From contig JAEUOR010000036.1 of NCBI GenBank assembly GCA_016790635.1, forward strand, positions 62,001-126,000: DNA of 64,000 bases. The letters run 5' to 3'. The translations under genes and the position numbers were made by a program. Of this stretch, positions 8,669 to 17,588 are shown piece by piece; position 1 is the first letter of the stretch, and each line of letters opens with the position of its first letter. The DNA is from Burkholderiales bacterium. Lineage in GTDB: Bacteria > Pseudomonadota > Gammaproteobacteria > Burkholderiales > JAEUOS01. Under the pieces are notes generated by a model. The model saw only the letters and a list, made by a program, of their open reading frames with translations, did no database searches and was not told the origin of the DNA.

Positions 8669-9522
8669 CAGCCGTGGTGCTTGAAGAACCAGCTGCGCAT
8701 GCCGGAGGCATCAAAACGCTGCCATTTGCCTTCCGGCTGGGCGAGCCGGTCGGCGATGGCGTACAGCGCGGCCGGATTCAATCCCATGCCCGTGTGGCTG
8801 GCCTGGATTTCCAGGTTCTCGACCTGCGGCCCCGGCTCGTTGATGCAGCACTTCCAGGCCACCACCCCGTCAGTCTTGCTGTAGAGCGAGGTGGTCGGCA
8901 CGGGCGGTGCCTTGGCAATCTGGTCGCGCAAGGGATGGTCGGCGGCACGCTGGCCGCTGACCAGTTCGTAAATTCGCCAGGCGTTGGTGGCGCGCGGGTT
9001 GCCGGTAAACGGCGTGCCGAGCGTGACCACGCAGCGCGTGAGCTCCGGAACGATCTTGGCGATCTCGCGCGCGTAGATGCCGCCCAGGCTCCAGCCGATC
9101 AGGCTCACCTTGCGGCCGTGCTTTTCGGCCAGCTCGCGTACATGTTCGACACAGCCGCGCAAGACGCCATGGCGCGGACCGAAATTGAATCCGTAGTTCC
9201 AGGGATGCGTGACGAAATTGCGATCGCGCAGGAAGTTGCGCATCGGCACGGTGGAGAGGTCGTTGGCGGCAAGGCCGGGCAAGACCAGCACCGGATGACC
9301 GTCGCCATGCGGCGCGGTGGCCAGAACGGGGGCGGCGGCGAAGGACGCGGCGTACTCCCACACCGCGCGCGCTTCGAGAAACATCAGCAGGGCCGAGGGC
9401 GCTTTTTGTGTCAAATCGGGCTTCTCCGTGGCGCGTTCAGAAGGTGCCTGCGACCCGCCAGGACGCGCATCCCTGCCGCGCCCGGCTGCAGGTCGCTTGC
9501 GCGCCGCCCTCTCGACGCCCAT
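8668..9522 (-). CDS. Lipase/esterase-like alpha/beta hydrolase
   Basis: Product of 284 residues. It has the oxyanion motif VLVLPGLAAND, nucleophile elbow GWSLGG near residue 145, acid in SKTDGVV near residue 218 and histidine in ASHTGMG near residue 243. This layout resembles PGAP1-like or triacylglycerol-lipase-like proteins. There is no clear signal peptide; the first 35 residues are basic and low complexity, so a later start is possible. The start lies 3 bases after the stop of the WS/DGAT gene, which suggests that both act on stored acyl lipids. Confidence 0.85.
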   Translation of the reverse strand: MGVERAARKRPAAGRGRDARPGGSQAPSERATEKPDLTQKAPSALLMFLEARAVWEYAASFAAAPVLATAPHGDGHPVLVLPGLAANDLSTVPMRNFLRDRNFVTHPWNYGFNFGPRHGVLRGCVEHVRELAEKHGRKVSLIGWSLGGIYAREIAKIVPELTRCVVTLGTPFTGNPRATNAWRIYELVSGQRAADHPLRDQIAKAPPVPTTSLYSKTDGVVAWKCCINEPGPQVENLEIQASHTGMGLNPAALYAIADRLAQPEGKWQRFDASGMRSWFFKHHG

Positions 9523-9525
9523 CGA

Positions 9526-11247
9526 TTATAGGGTGGCAGCCCGTGACGACCCCACCCGTTTGCGTGCCGGCGGTGAAGCCTTCGCGACCGTCCCGGCAAG
9601 CGCCGGGGCGGCACCTTTGGCCGGGGTCCTGGCCCCGACACGCTTGCGCGGCGCGGCCTTCTTGCCCGCACCCTTGGCCGCGGTGGCTGCGACCCTGGTG
9701 ATCGCATTGCCCGCCTTGCCGGGCGCGCGCTTGGCGTTCTTGCCGGTCTTGGCCGGGGATTTCGTGTCCGCCGCCGCGGCTGCACTCGCCGCGGCCGCGT
9801 CTTCGGCGGCAGCCGCTTCCAGCGCGGTGGCGGCGATCGCCAGCAGCTCGTCGAACGACTCGCGCGTATGCACGGCCAGGTCGCGCACGTCGGGCAGCGC
9901 GCGGCGGCAGGCGGTGAAGCCGAAGTCCAGCGAACCGTTGTAGCTCTGCACGGTGATGTTGAGCGCGATGCCGTGCACGACAATCGACACCGGATAGTAG
10001 GCGCTCATGCGCGCGCCGGCCAAGTAGAGCGGGAACTGCGGTCCCGGTACGTTCGAGATGGTCACATTGGCGATCGGCGGGATGCGGTCGGCCAGCTTGG
10101 AGCGTCCGTACAGCGAAGCCACGCCGCTCATGAGCCAGGGCGCGCCGAAGGTCGGGAAATCGGTCGGCAGGAGGCTCTTGGTGTTCGCCAGCTGCGCCTT
10201 CATCTGCGCAGTCGCGGCGAGTATCGCGTCGAGCCGGTCACGCGCGTCAGCCACATGGGTGTTCAGGTTCACCAGCGTCATCGATGCCTGGTTGTTGGCC
10301 GAGGTGTCGCCGGGGGCGCGCAGCGAGACCGGCACGGCCGCGATCAGGGGCTTGGACGGCACCCCGCCCAGGTCGGCCAGATAACGCCTGAGCGCGCCCG
10401 AGCAGATGGCCAGCACGACATCGTTGACCGAGGCCTCGAAGGGCTTGCCGATGCGACGTATGTCGGCGAACGGCAGTGACAGCGTCGCGTAGCTGCGCTG
10501 GTTGGTGATCGCGGTGTTGAGCGGCGTGCGCGGGCCGACCTGCCAGTTGCGCGCAGGCTTGGCGACGGCCGCGCCGCTGCGCGCGGCGCGGCGCGCAGCG
10601 ATCGCGCGGCCGGCGGCGGCTTTCAAGGCCTGCGCCGCCGAGGGCAGGAGTTTGGCCAGCTTGGCATATTGCGCGACCTGGTTGGACAAGGCCGCCCCCA
10701 GGAGCTCGGCCACGCCCAGCTGGTACTTGCCGGTGGGTCGGCGCGCCGGCGCCTTGACCGTGCGCGGCACCGGACCCACGTCGAGAATCGCATTGGCCAG
10801 GGCGACACCGGCCTGCCCGTCGATGGCGGCATGGTGCAGCTTGGAATAAAAGGCCATGCGCCCGTCCTGCAGGCCCTCGATGACCGAGAACTCCCACAGC
10901 GGCCGCGAGCGGTCCATCAGCGAGGAATGCAGGCGACCGACGTAGGTCTCCAGTTGCGCTTGCGTGCCCGGCCGGGGCAGCACGATGCGCCGCACGTGGT
11001 AATCGAGGTCAATGTCGTCATCCTCGATCCACACCGGGCTCGCGAGTTCGAAAGGCATCAGCGCGAGCTTGCGCGTGAACACCGACGCCAGATGCATGCG
11101 ACCGGCGACATGCGCCTTGACATCCTCGTAGAAGTCGCCGCGATAGCCTTCCGGCAGGGTAAAGAGGTTGAGCCCGCCGACATGCATCGGCGTCTCCGGC
11201 GTCTCCAGGTACAGGAACGTCGAATCAAGCCCGCTCAGGTGTTTCAT
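9526..11247 (-). CDS. Wax ester synthase/diacylglycerol O-acyltransferase (WS/DGAT)
   Basis: Enzyme of 573 residues that condenses acyl-CoA with a fatty alcohol or diacylglycerol. The catalytic HHxxxDG is seen as KLHHAAIDG near residue 139, and the family blocks PLWEFSVIEG near 115 and NVPGPQFPLYLAG near 410 are present. The last ~90 residues are an Ala/Lys/Pro/Arg-rich tail (AKTGKNAKRAPGK, KKAAPRKRVGAR) with a histone-H1-like composition not needed for catalysis. It begins the operon with the two hydrolases. With the acyl-CoA reductase at 21842-23857 it can complete wax ester synthesis. A second paralog lies at 49756-51480. Confidence 0.93.
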   Translation of the reverse strand: MKHLSGLDSTFLYLETPETPMHVGGLNLFTLPEGYRGDFYEDVKAHVAGRMHLASVFTRKLALMPFELASPVWIEDDDIDLDYHVRRIVLPRPGTQAQLETYVGRLHSSLMDRSRPLWEFSVIEGLQDGRMAFYSKLHHAAIDGQAGVALANAILDVGPVPRTVKAPARRPTGKYQLGVAELLGAALSNQVAQYAKLAKLLPSAAQALKAAAGRAIAARRAARSGAAVAKPARNWQVGPRTPLNTAITNQRSYATLSLPFADIRRIGKPFEASVNDVVLAICSGALRRYLADLGGVPSKPLIAAVPVSLRAPGDTSANNQASMTLVNLNTHVADARDRLDAILAATAQMKAQLANTKSLLPTDFPTFGAPWLMSGVASLYGRSKLADRIPPIANVTISNVPGPQFPLYLAGARMSAYYPVSIVVHGIALNITVQSYNGSLDFGFTACRRALPDVRDLAVHTRESFDELLAIAATALEAAAAEDAAAASAAAAADTKSPAKTGKNAKRAPGKAGNAITRVAATAAKGAGKKAAPRKRVGARTPAKGAAPALAGTVAKASPPARKRVGSSRAATL

Positions 11248-11300
11248 CTCCGCCTCCCTGCCCGCCGCCCGACGCGGGAGGCAACGCGCATAATCCGGGC

Positions 11301-11819
11301 ATGCGCCTCGGAAGATTCGTCGTCTTGTTCGCGTCGATTCTACTCGCGGCCTGCAGCCCGGCGCTCGACTGGCGTGAGGTGCGCGCCGAGGACGGCAGCT
11401 TCGCCGTGCTGATGCCGCAAAGGCCGGGCAAGTCCGAGCGGACGCTGGCCACGCCGGCCGGACCGGTCGTCATGCGCATGCTGGCCACACGCGCCGGGGA
11501 TAGCGTCGTCGGCGTGGGCGTGGTGGATTTCGCAGCCGCGCCGGACACCGCCCTGCTCGACGGACTGCGCGACGCGCTGATCAAGAACCTGAACGCGCGC
11601 ATCGTGAGCGATAAAGCGGTGTCCAATGGCGGCGCGACAGGTCGCGAGATCGTCGCCGTCGGCAGCGCGGGGACCGGTGACGCCGCCACCAGCATCGAGC
11701 TGCGCGCCCGCCTCCTCACCGCCGGCACGCGCTACTTCCAGGTCGCCGCCGTCGGCCGCAAGGGCGCGCTGCCCGATGCCGACCTCGACATGTTCCTGGC
11801 CTCGTTCCGGCCCAACTGA
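11301..11819 (+). CDS. Putative lipoprotein
   Basis: Product of 172 residues. The N-terminus is a lipoprotein signal (RLGRFVVLFASILLAAC) with the lipobox LLAAC, so Cys18 would be acylated. The mature part (DWREVRAEDGSFAVLMPQRPG) resembles small beta-rich periplasmic proteins of unknown function. Four bases after the stop begins a purine-rich ribosome site for the MFS gene, so they are probably cotranscribed. Function not known. Confidence 0.8.
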   Translation: MRLGRFVVLFASILLAACSPALDWREVRAEDGSFAVLMPQRPGKSERTLATPAGPVVMRMLATRAGDSVVGVGVVDFAAAPDTALLDGLRDALIKNLNARIVSDKAVSNGGATGREIVAVGSAGTGDAATSIELRARLLTAGTRYFQVAAVGRKGALPDADLDMFLASFRPN

Positions 11820-11829
11820 AGGGGACAGC

Positions 11830-13035
11830 ATGGCCGGCGCCCCCATGGTCCGCATCTTTGCCGTCTTCGGCCTGGGCTATTTCCTGTCGTATTCGTTCCG
11901 TTCGATCGGCCCCTTGATCGCGCCGGACCTGGCAAGCGAACTCGACCTCAACGCACGGGAGCTGGGACTTCTGGCGAGCGTGTATTTCCTGGCCTTTTTC
12001 GCAGCCCAGCCGGGCATCGGCATCGCCATGGACCGCTTTGGCCCGGCGCGTGTCAATGCCGCGCTGATCGCCGTTGCCGCCGTCGGCGCCGCGATCTTCG
12101 CCACGGCGCACAGCCTGACGGGCCTCGCGATCGGCCGCGGCCTGATCGGCCTGGGCATCGCCGGTGCGCTGGTGACCGCCTTCAAGGCCACGGTGATCTG
12201 GTACCCGCCGCGCTATCGCGAAGCCCTGGCGGGCGCGCTCATGGCCATCGGCGGACTGGCTTCGATGGCCACCGCGACGCCGGCGGAATGGCTCATGCGC
12301 GCGGTCGGCTGGCGCGGCGTGTTCTGGACCCTGGACGCCCTGGCCGTGATCGTCTGCGCGCTCCTGATGCTGGCCGTGCCGCGTCATCAGGCCGAGGCGG
12401 CGCCGGCCTCGGCCGGGGGCTTCGGCACCATCTTCCGCTCCCGCATCTTCCTGTCCTACCTGCCGACTGCGTTCTTCGGCAGCGGCGGCTTCTCGGCCAT
12501 CCAGTCGCTGTGGGCCGGGCCCTGGCTGGTCGAGGTGGCGGGCCTGACGCGCGCCGCCACCGCGCAGGTGCTGCTGGTCTACGGCTTCTCGCTGTTTGTC
12601 GGCTACCTCCTGATCGCATTGTTCGGCGCGCGCATGCAGGCCATCCCGCGGGGCCCCCAACGCTGGTACATCGCCTCGCTCGCCCTCGCCTACGCGGCGC
12701 TGGGCCTGATCGTCAGCAATGCTCTGCCAAACTCCCCCTGGCCCTGGTTCGCCTACGGCGTGACGCTTGGCGCCGGCATGCTCGCCTATCCGCTCATGAC
12801 CCGCGCCTTCCCGACCGCGATCGCCGGGCGCGTGGTCACCGCCTACAACACGGTCATGTTCGCCGGCGGGTTCGTGATCCAGGCGGGCCTGGGAATCATC
12901 ATCCAGCACCTGGTCGACGGCGGCACGGCGCGTCCGGTGGCCTATCAGGTCGCGTTCGGTATTCTCCTCGCGGCACAAGTGGCATCGCTCATCTGGTTCG
13001 TGCTCGTCTCCCGGCAAGGCCGTGCTCCTGCATGA
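11830..13035 (+). CDS. MFS transporter
   Basis: Major facilitator permease of 401 residues with about 12 helices. Visible features: the loop 2-3 motif AMDRFGPARVN (a DRxG-like motif A) near residue 68, and GRGLIGLGIAGALVTAFK in helix 4. The start ATG at 11830 follows GGGGACAGC. It sits between a lipoprotein gene and a flavin hydroxylase gene on the same strand, which makes uptake of an aromatic or organic acid a reasonable guess, but the family covers many substrates. Confidence 0.9.
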   Translation: MAGAPMVRIFAVFGLGYFLSYSFRSIGPLIAPDLASELDLNARELGLLASVYFLAFFAAQPGIGIAMDRFGPARVNAALIAVAAVGAAIFATAHSLTGLAIGRGLIGLGIAGALVTAFKATVIWYPPRYREALAGALMAIGGLASMATATPAEWLMRAVGWRGVFWTLDALAVIVCALLMLAVPRHQAEAAPASAGGFGTIFRSRIFLSYLPTAFFGSGGFSAIQSLWAGPWLVEVAGLTRAATAQVLLVYGFSLFVGYLLIALFGARMQAIPRGPQRWYIASLALAYAALGLIVSNALPNSPWPWFAYGVTLGAGMLAYPLMTRAFPTAIAGRVVTAYNTVMFAGGFVIQAGLGIIIQHLVDGGTARPVAYQVAFGILLAAQVASLIWFVLVSRQGRAPA

Positions 13036-13090
13036 ACCCTGGGGTAATCTTGCTTCATTCAGACAGAGCGGTTCTTCACGATCAAGGCAA

Positions 13091-14290
13091 ATGGCCCTCG
13101 ACTCCAATCGCGTCATCATCGCCGGCGGCGGCCCGGTCGGGCTCGTCGCCGCGCTGGCCCTGGGCCGCGCAGGCATTCCCGTCACCGTCATCGAGAAGGG
13201 CGACGGTCCACAGCATGACCTGCGCGCCTCGACCTTTCATCCGCCTACCCTCGACATGCTCGACGAGTTCGGCATCACGCCCAAGCTCATCGAGCACGGG
13301 CTCATCGCGCCGACCTGGCAGTTCCGCGACCGCGCCACCGGCCCGGTGGCGGTGTTCGACCTGGGGCTGCTCAAGGACGACACGGCGCACCCCTATCGGG
13401 TGCAGTGCGAGCAGTGGAAGCTGGTCGGCTTCCTGATGGATGAGATCGCGCGCCTTCCCGATGTCGAGGTGCTGCACGGCCATGCGCTGACATCGGTCGA
13501 GCAGGACGCCGCGGGTGTCACGGTGACCGCGGAGGCGGCCGACGGCCCGGTCAGGTTCGCCGGCCGCTGGCTGGTCGGCGCGGAGGGTGCGCGCAGCCCG
13601 ACGCGCAAGACGCTCGGCATCGGCTTCGACGGCATGACCCTGCCGGAACTGTTTCTGGTGGTGTCGACGCCGTTTCTTTTTGAAGATGTCTTTCCGCAGC
13701 TCTCGCCGATCAACTACATGTCCGACCCGGACGAGTGGCTGGTGCTCTTGCGCACGCGCGACTTCTGGCGCGTGCTGATTCCGGCAGACCCGAACGCGGG
13801 CGAGGAGCATCTGCTGTCCGACGCCTTTGTCCGGGCGGCGTTGAAACGCGTGCACGCCACGGCGGAATCCGCGCCGACCCTGCACCGCACCCTCTACCCG
13901 GTGCACCAGCGCGTCGCCTCGACCTACCAGGCAGGTCGCGTCTTCCTTGCCGGGGACTCCGCGCACATCAACAATCCGCTGGGCGGCATGGGCATGAACG
14001 GCGGCATCCACGATGCGCTGGAACTCGCGCGTCTCCTGGTGGAACATTGGGTCGCCGATGATCCCGAGCGCCTAGGCGTCTACACCCGGCGGCGGCGCCC
14101 GGTCGCCTACGACGAGGTGCAGGCGGCCACGCTGCGCAACCGGCAGATCCTCAACGAGCGCGATCCGGCAGTGCGCAATGCGCGCCTGGACGACCTGCGC
14201 CGCACCGGGGCCGACCCGGTGGCTGCGCGCAACTACCTGCTCAAGTCATCGATGATCCTGGGCCTGCGGCAGGCGGCAACGGTGCAATGA
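13091..14290 (+). CDS. FAD-dependent aromatic monooxygenase (PheA/TfdB/MhpA class)
   Basis: Flavin hydroxylase of 399 residues. It has the FAD-binding start VIIAGGGPVGLVAALALG near residue 8, the class-typical RASTFHPPTLDMLDEFGI, the DG-like motif LVGAEGARSPTRK near residue 158 and the second FAD motif RVFLAGDSAHINNPLGG near residue 282. It needs NAD(P)H and oxygen to hydroxylate a phenolic or heteroaromatic ring. It is followed by a coupled cysteine hydrolase gene (4-base overlap of stop and the first possible start), and then a Bug receptor and a maleate-isomerase-like gene on the other strand. Together they suggest ring hydroxylation and downstream acid processing. Confidence 0.92.
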   Translation: MALDSNRVIIAGGGPVGLVAALALGRAGIPVTVIEKGDGPQHDLRASTFHPPTLDMLDEFGITPKLIEHGLIAPTWQFRDRATGPVAVFDLGLLKDDTAHPYRVQCEQWKLVGFLMDEIARLPDVEVLHGHALTSVEQDAAGVTVTAEAADGPVRFAGRWLVGAEGARSPTRKTLGIGFDGMTLPELFLVVSTPFLFEDVFPQLSPINYMSDPDEWLVLLRTRDFWRVLIPADPNAGEEHLLSDAFVRAALKRVHATAESAPTLHRTLYPVHQRVASTYQAGRVFLAGDSAHINNPLGGMGMNGGIHDALELARLLVEHWVADDPERLGVYTRRRRPVAYDEVQAATLRNRQILNERDPAVRNARLDDLRRTGADPVAARNYLLKSSMILGLRQAATVQ

Positions 14291-14325
14291 GCATCCGGGA
14301 AACCGGGATGCAAAAGGAGAACGGC

Positions 14326-14955
14326 ATGCGCGAGGACGATCTGGAGGTCTACAAGCGGCAGGGTTTCGACAATCCCTCGGGTTTCGGCAAGCGGCCGGCG
14401 CTCGTGATCGTCGATTTCGTCAACGGCTTCGCCGACCCCGGCAAGTTCGGCGGCGGCAACATCGCCCCGGCGATCGCGGCGACCGTCAAGCTCCTGGCGT
14501 TCTTTCGCGAACGCCGCCTGCCGGTCGCGCACACCCGGGTGGTGTACGCCGACGACGGCAGCGACTGGGGCGTCTTCACCCTCAAGGCGCCGGCCTTGAA
14601 GACGCTGACCGAGTCCGCGCACGCCTCGCAGATCGTCGCGGAACTGACCCCGATGGCGGGCGAATACGTGGTGCGCAAGCGCCAGGCCTCGGCGTTCTTC
14701 GGCACCGAGCTCAACGCCTGGCTCACCATGCAGCGCGTGGACACGGTGGTGGTGGCCGGCTGCACCACCAGCGGATGCGTGCGCGCCACCGTGGTCGATG
14801 CGATGCAGAACAATTTCCGAACCGTGGTGGCGACCGAGTGCGTCGGCGACCGTGCCATCGGCCCGCACGAGGCCAACCTCTTCGACATGCGCCAGAAGTA
14901 CGCCGACCTGCACGACAACGCCGCAGTGATGCGCGCCATCGACGCGCTCAAGTAA
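14326..14955 (+). CDS. Isochorismatase-family cysteine hydrolase (N-carbamoylsarcosine amidase / maleamate amidase-like)
   Basis: Hydrolase of 209 residues with the family's catalytic Asp-Lys-Cys: VIVDFVNGFAD near residue 30, VVRKRQASAFFGTEL near residue 117, and AGCTTSGCVRATVVD near residue 150. The closest functional classes are N-carbamoylsarcosine amidase and maleamate amidohydrolase (NicF). ATG 14326 is preferred because of AAAGGAG at ideal distance; an upstream ATG at 14287 overlaps the previous stop (ATGA) and would add 13 residues. The nearby maleate-isomerase-like gene favours a maleamate-type role, but that is inference. Confidence 0.88.
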   Translation: MREDDLEVYKRQGFDNPSGFGKRPALVIVDFVNGFADPGKFGGGNIAPAIAATVKLLAFFRERRLPVAHTRVVYADDGSDWGVFTLKAPALKTLTESAHASQIVAELTPMAGEYVVRKRQASAFFGTELNAWLTMQRVDTVVVAGCTTSGCVRATVVDAMQNNFRTVVATECVGDRAIGPHEANLFDMRQKYADLHDNAAVMRAIDALK

Positions 14956-14962
14956 AGCATTG

Positions 14963-14988
14963 GCCGCGCCGCTGGCAGCGGCCGCGGC
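14963..14988. terminator. Hairpin between convergent genes
   Basis: An 11-bp stem with one bulged base (14963-14973 against 14977-14988, loop GGC) fills the gap between the convergent cysteine hydrolase and Bug receptor genes. It lacks a T-run, so intrinsic termination is uncertain; it may protect mRNA 3' ends in both directions. Confidence 0.4.
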
Positions 14989-15009
14989 GCCGGCGGGCGA
15001 CCCGGGCCG

Positions 15010-15972
15010 CTATTCGCCCTTGAGCGACTTCTCCTTGACGATGCGCGCCCAGCGGGTGGTTTCGCTTTTCATCATCGCGGTCAGTTCCTGCGGATTCATG
15101 TAATTGACCGTCAGGCCCTGCTTGTTGAGCGTGTCGGCCACATCCGGGGCACGCAGGATGTCGCGCAGCGCCCCCGACAGGCGATTGACGATTTCCGGCG
15201 GGGTCCTGGCCGGGAAGTACATCGCATACCAGACGCTGGCATTGACGTTCTTGGGGCCGCCGGCCTCCTCGATGGTCGGCACCTCGGGCGCGACCGCGAC
15301 GCGCTTGTCGAAGGCGACGCCCAGCACCTTGAGCCTTCCCTGTTTCACCAGGGGCAGGATGGTGTGCACCGGCATGAACATCGCCTCGACCGAGCCGCCG
15401 ACGACGTCGGTCACGGCGCCCGCCGAGCCGCGATAGGGCACGTGCAGCATGAAGGTCTTGGTTTCGACCTTGAACAGCTCGCCGGTCAGGTGCTGCGGCG
15501 TGCCGATGCCCGGCGACGCGTAGGAAAGACGGCCCGGCTGGGCGCGCAGGAGGCCGATGAATTCCTTGACATTGCCGGCCTTCACATTGTTGCTGACCAC
15601 CAGCGCCAGATAGCCGTCGGTCAGGTTGGCCACCGGCGCCAGGTCGCGGAACGGGTCCCAGGAGAGGCCCTGGTAGATGAGCGGATTGAAGACCAGCGGA
15701 CTGGCCGTCAGGAGCAGGGTGTAGCCGTCAGGAGGCGACTTGGCGACCGCCTCCGTGCCGATGTTGCCGGAGGCGCCCGGTCGATTCTCGATGACCACCG
15801 GCTGGCCGAAACGCTCGGTGATCTTCGGGCCCAGGGTGCGGGCGATGATGTCCTGGCCGGTGCCCGGGGTGAACGGCACGATGAGGCGGATCGGCCGGGC
15901 CGGCCATTCCTGGGCGCTGGCGGGCATGACCGCTGCGACGACGGTCAGCGCCGCCAGAAGTCCTTTGAGCAT
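15010..15972 (-). CDS. Tripartite tricarboxylate transporter substrate-binding protein (Bug family)
   Basis: Periplasmic receptor of 320 residues. Signal peptide residues 1-20 (LLAALTVVAAVMPASAQ), followed by the Bug signature WPARPIRLIVPFTPGTGQD and VVIENRPGASGNIGTEAVAK. The central block ASPGIGTPQHLTGELFK and HVPYRGSAGAVTDVVGG are typical. No TctA/TctB permease lies nearby, as is usual for the many orphan Bug proteins of Burkholderiales. The ligand is probably an organic acid. ATG 15972 gives the complete signal sequence. Confidence 0.93.
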   Translation of the reverse strand: MLKGLLAALTVVAAVMPASAQEWPARPIRLIVPFTPGTGQDIIARTLGPKITERFGQPVVIENRPGASGNIGTEAVAKSPPDGYTLLLTASPLVFNPLIYQGLSWDPFRDLAPVANLTDGYLALVVSNNVKAGNVKEFIGLLRAQPGRLSYASPGIGTPQHLTGELFKVETKTFMLHVPYRGSAGAVTDVVGGSVEAMFMPVHTILPLVKQGRLKVLGVAFDKRVAVAPEVPTIEEAGGPKNVNASVWYAMYFPARTPPEIVNRLSGALRDILRAPDVADTLNKQGLTVNYMNPQELTAMMKSETTRWARIVKEKSLKGE

Positions 15973-16069
15973 GTGAAGGGCGAAAGTGGGTAGACGAATC
16001 CGCCCTTGTACAACACCACGCCGGACCGCGCAATACCGGCTTACCCTTGCCGGCCGCTCGCCAACGAAT

Positions 16070-16801
16070 TCAGTGCCGGAAGAGGCGTCCGCCTGCGGCG
16101 ATGTCGTCACGCACGCCCGCCAACCGCAGGGCCGCCCACAGGGTCGCGGTGTTGCTTGACACGACAGGCTTGCCCAGCGCCGCCTCCAGGCGCGTGATGA
16201 GCGGCAGTGTCGGCAGGTCGGTGCAGCTGATGAGCATTGCCTGCGCCGTCGGACGGTCGCAGCCAAGCACATGCGCCTCGACCCGTGGCAGGGGAACATC
16301 GACGATGCGCTCGTCGCCGCGCGCCGCGCCGATGCCGATGCCCAGGCCGCCGATGTGAAGCACCGCGAACCCCGCGCGCTCCAGGAAGGCCTTCTCGTGC
16401 GCGTTGACCGGCTCCTGATACGGGGTCGCGACGGCCAGGCGCGCAACCCCCAGGGCCGCGAGCCCCTCGATCAGGGCCTGCGCCGTGCTCACCCCGGGGA
16501 TCCCGGTCAGGGAACGGATGTAGTCGGCGATGCGCGTGGGTGGGTCGGTCAGGGAACCGGCGGTGCAGCCGTAGGCGATCACGTTCACCCGCGCCTGCGC
16601 CAGATCGCCCGCGGCGCGCGCCAGGTCCTCGCGCAGTGCACGCCAGAGGGCCTCGTCGTCGCCCTGCGCGTGCAGGGGCATGCGCGCGACGTGCATCGTG
16701 ACGCCTTCGGGCAGGAGGCGCGCCCACTCGGCCTCGTTGACGGTATTGGTCGGCGGGACGATCAGGCCGATGCGGGCGCGGTATCCATAGGGATGGGTCA
16801 T
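16070..16801 (-). CDS. Maleate isomerase / arylmalonate decarboxylase-like Asp/Glu racemase-family enzyme
   Basis: Enzyme of 243 residues in the Asp/Glu racemase superfamily. The two catalytic cysteines of maleate isomerase-type members are visible in VIAYGCTAGSLTDPP (near residue 85) and LISCTDLPTLPLI (near residue 200), and the N-terminus reads ARIGLIVPPTNTVNE, the substrate-binding start of this group. The ATG at 16801 is chosen because GGAG stands 7 bases upstream; an ATG at 16807 would be too close to that site. It likely converts maleate or a related cis-diacid, consistent with the neighbouring hydrolase and hydroxylase. Confidence 0.86.
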   Translation of the reverse strand: MTHPYGYRARIGLIVPPTNTVNEAEWARLLPEGVTMHVARMPLHAQGDDEALWRALREDLARAAGDLAQARVNVIAYGCTAGSLTDPPTRIADYIRSLTGIPGVSTAQALIEGLAALGVARLAVATPYQEPVNAHEKAFLERAGFAVLHIGGLGIGIGAARGDERIVDVPLPRVEAHVLGCDRPTAQAMLISCTDLPTLPLITRLEAALGKPVVSSNTATLWAALRLAGVRDDIAAGGRLFRH

Positions 16802-16850
16802 GGGCATTCTCCAGGGCGCGATGGCATGTCGAAGGTCGTCAGGTTCGTCT

Positions 16851-17588
16851 TCAGTCGACAGGACGCACCGCCAGGCCGGCAAACGGGTCGTCGGTGCCGT
16901 CGAACAGACGCCGCATCAGCAGGGTTTCGCGTTCCTGGACCGCGTCCAGGAACCCCTTGGCGCCGTGCATGGCCTTGAATGCGACAAAGCCGCGCTCGAG
17001 AAAGTTTTGCAGTACGCTCAAGCCCGCCGCCCTGGCGGGCTGGCGCATGAGTTTCAGGCTGCCTTCGAGCAAGGGCATCCGCGTCAGGCCGTCCAGCGCA
17101 TCGCCGATGCGCCGCATCAGCGCGATCTGCGCCTCGCGTTCGGCGCGGTTGGCCGCGGCCCGGTAGGCCAGCGCGTAGCTGTCGGCGGTGATCACGTCGC
17201 CCGACAGCTCCGGCCGGTGCGCGAGGACTTCGTCCAGGCGCTCGGACAAGGCATCGAGTTCGACCGCATCGGCGATCGTCGCCAGTGCGCGCGTCGGCAG
17301 CACGCGGGTCAGCTTGGGCAGGATGCGCTGGGTGTCGGCGTCGCGCTGCGACAAGTCCTTGGGACCGTAGAGATCCTCGAGAAAGAACTGCGCCGCGGCA
17401 CGGTAGCGCGGATTTGCCAGCAGGTCGGCGTAGGTCCCGGCCAGCCGCTCCGATTGCCAGGCCTTGAGGGCGGTCAGTCGGCGGCGCGCGAGGTCATCTT
17501 CCGCGCTGGCACGGCGTCGCGACGCGACGGCCTCGAGATGGCGCGCCAGCCGGGACGCGGCCTCCAGGTGGGTTTCCTTGGCGCTCAG
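16851..17588 (-). CDS. Conserved hypothetical protein, apparent non-canonical (CTG) start
   Basis: Helical protein of up to 245 residues. The frame contains FFLEDLYGPKDLSQRDAD, a block I remember from uncharacterised proteobacterial proteins. Upstream of this block, KETHLEAASRLARHL and LKAWQSERLAGTYADLL still look coding, yet no ATG, GTG or TTG exists in frame between the upstream gene and the TTG at 17354. The CTG at 17588 overlaps the stop of the lipoprotein gene (CTGA), imitating the ATGA/GTGA couplings seen elsewhere here. The alternatives are start at TTG 17354 (167 residues, cutting the conserved block) or a sequencing error at the start codon. Confidence 0.7.
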   Translation of the reverse strand: MSAKETHLEAASRLARHLEAVASRRRASAEDDLARRRLTALKAWQSERLAGTYADLLANPRYRAAAQFFLEDLYGPKDLSQRDADTQRILPKLTRVLPTRALATIADAVELDALSERLDEVLAHRPELSGDVITADSYALAYRAAANRAEREAQIALMRRIGDALDGLTRMPLLEGSLKLMRQPARAAGLSVLQNFLERGFVAFKAMHGAKGFLDAVQERETLLMRRLFDGTDDPFAGLAVRPVD

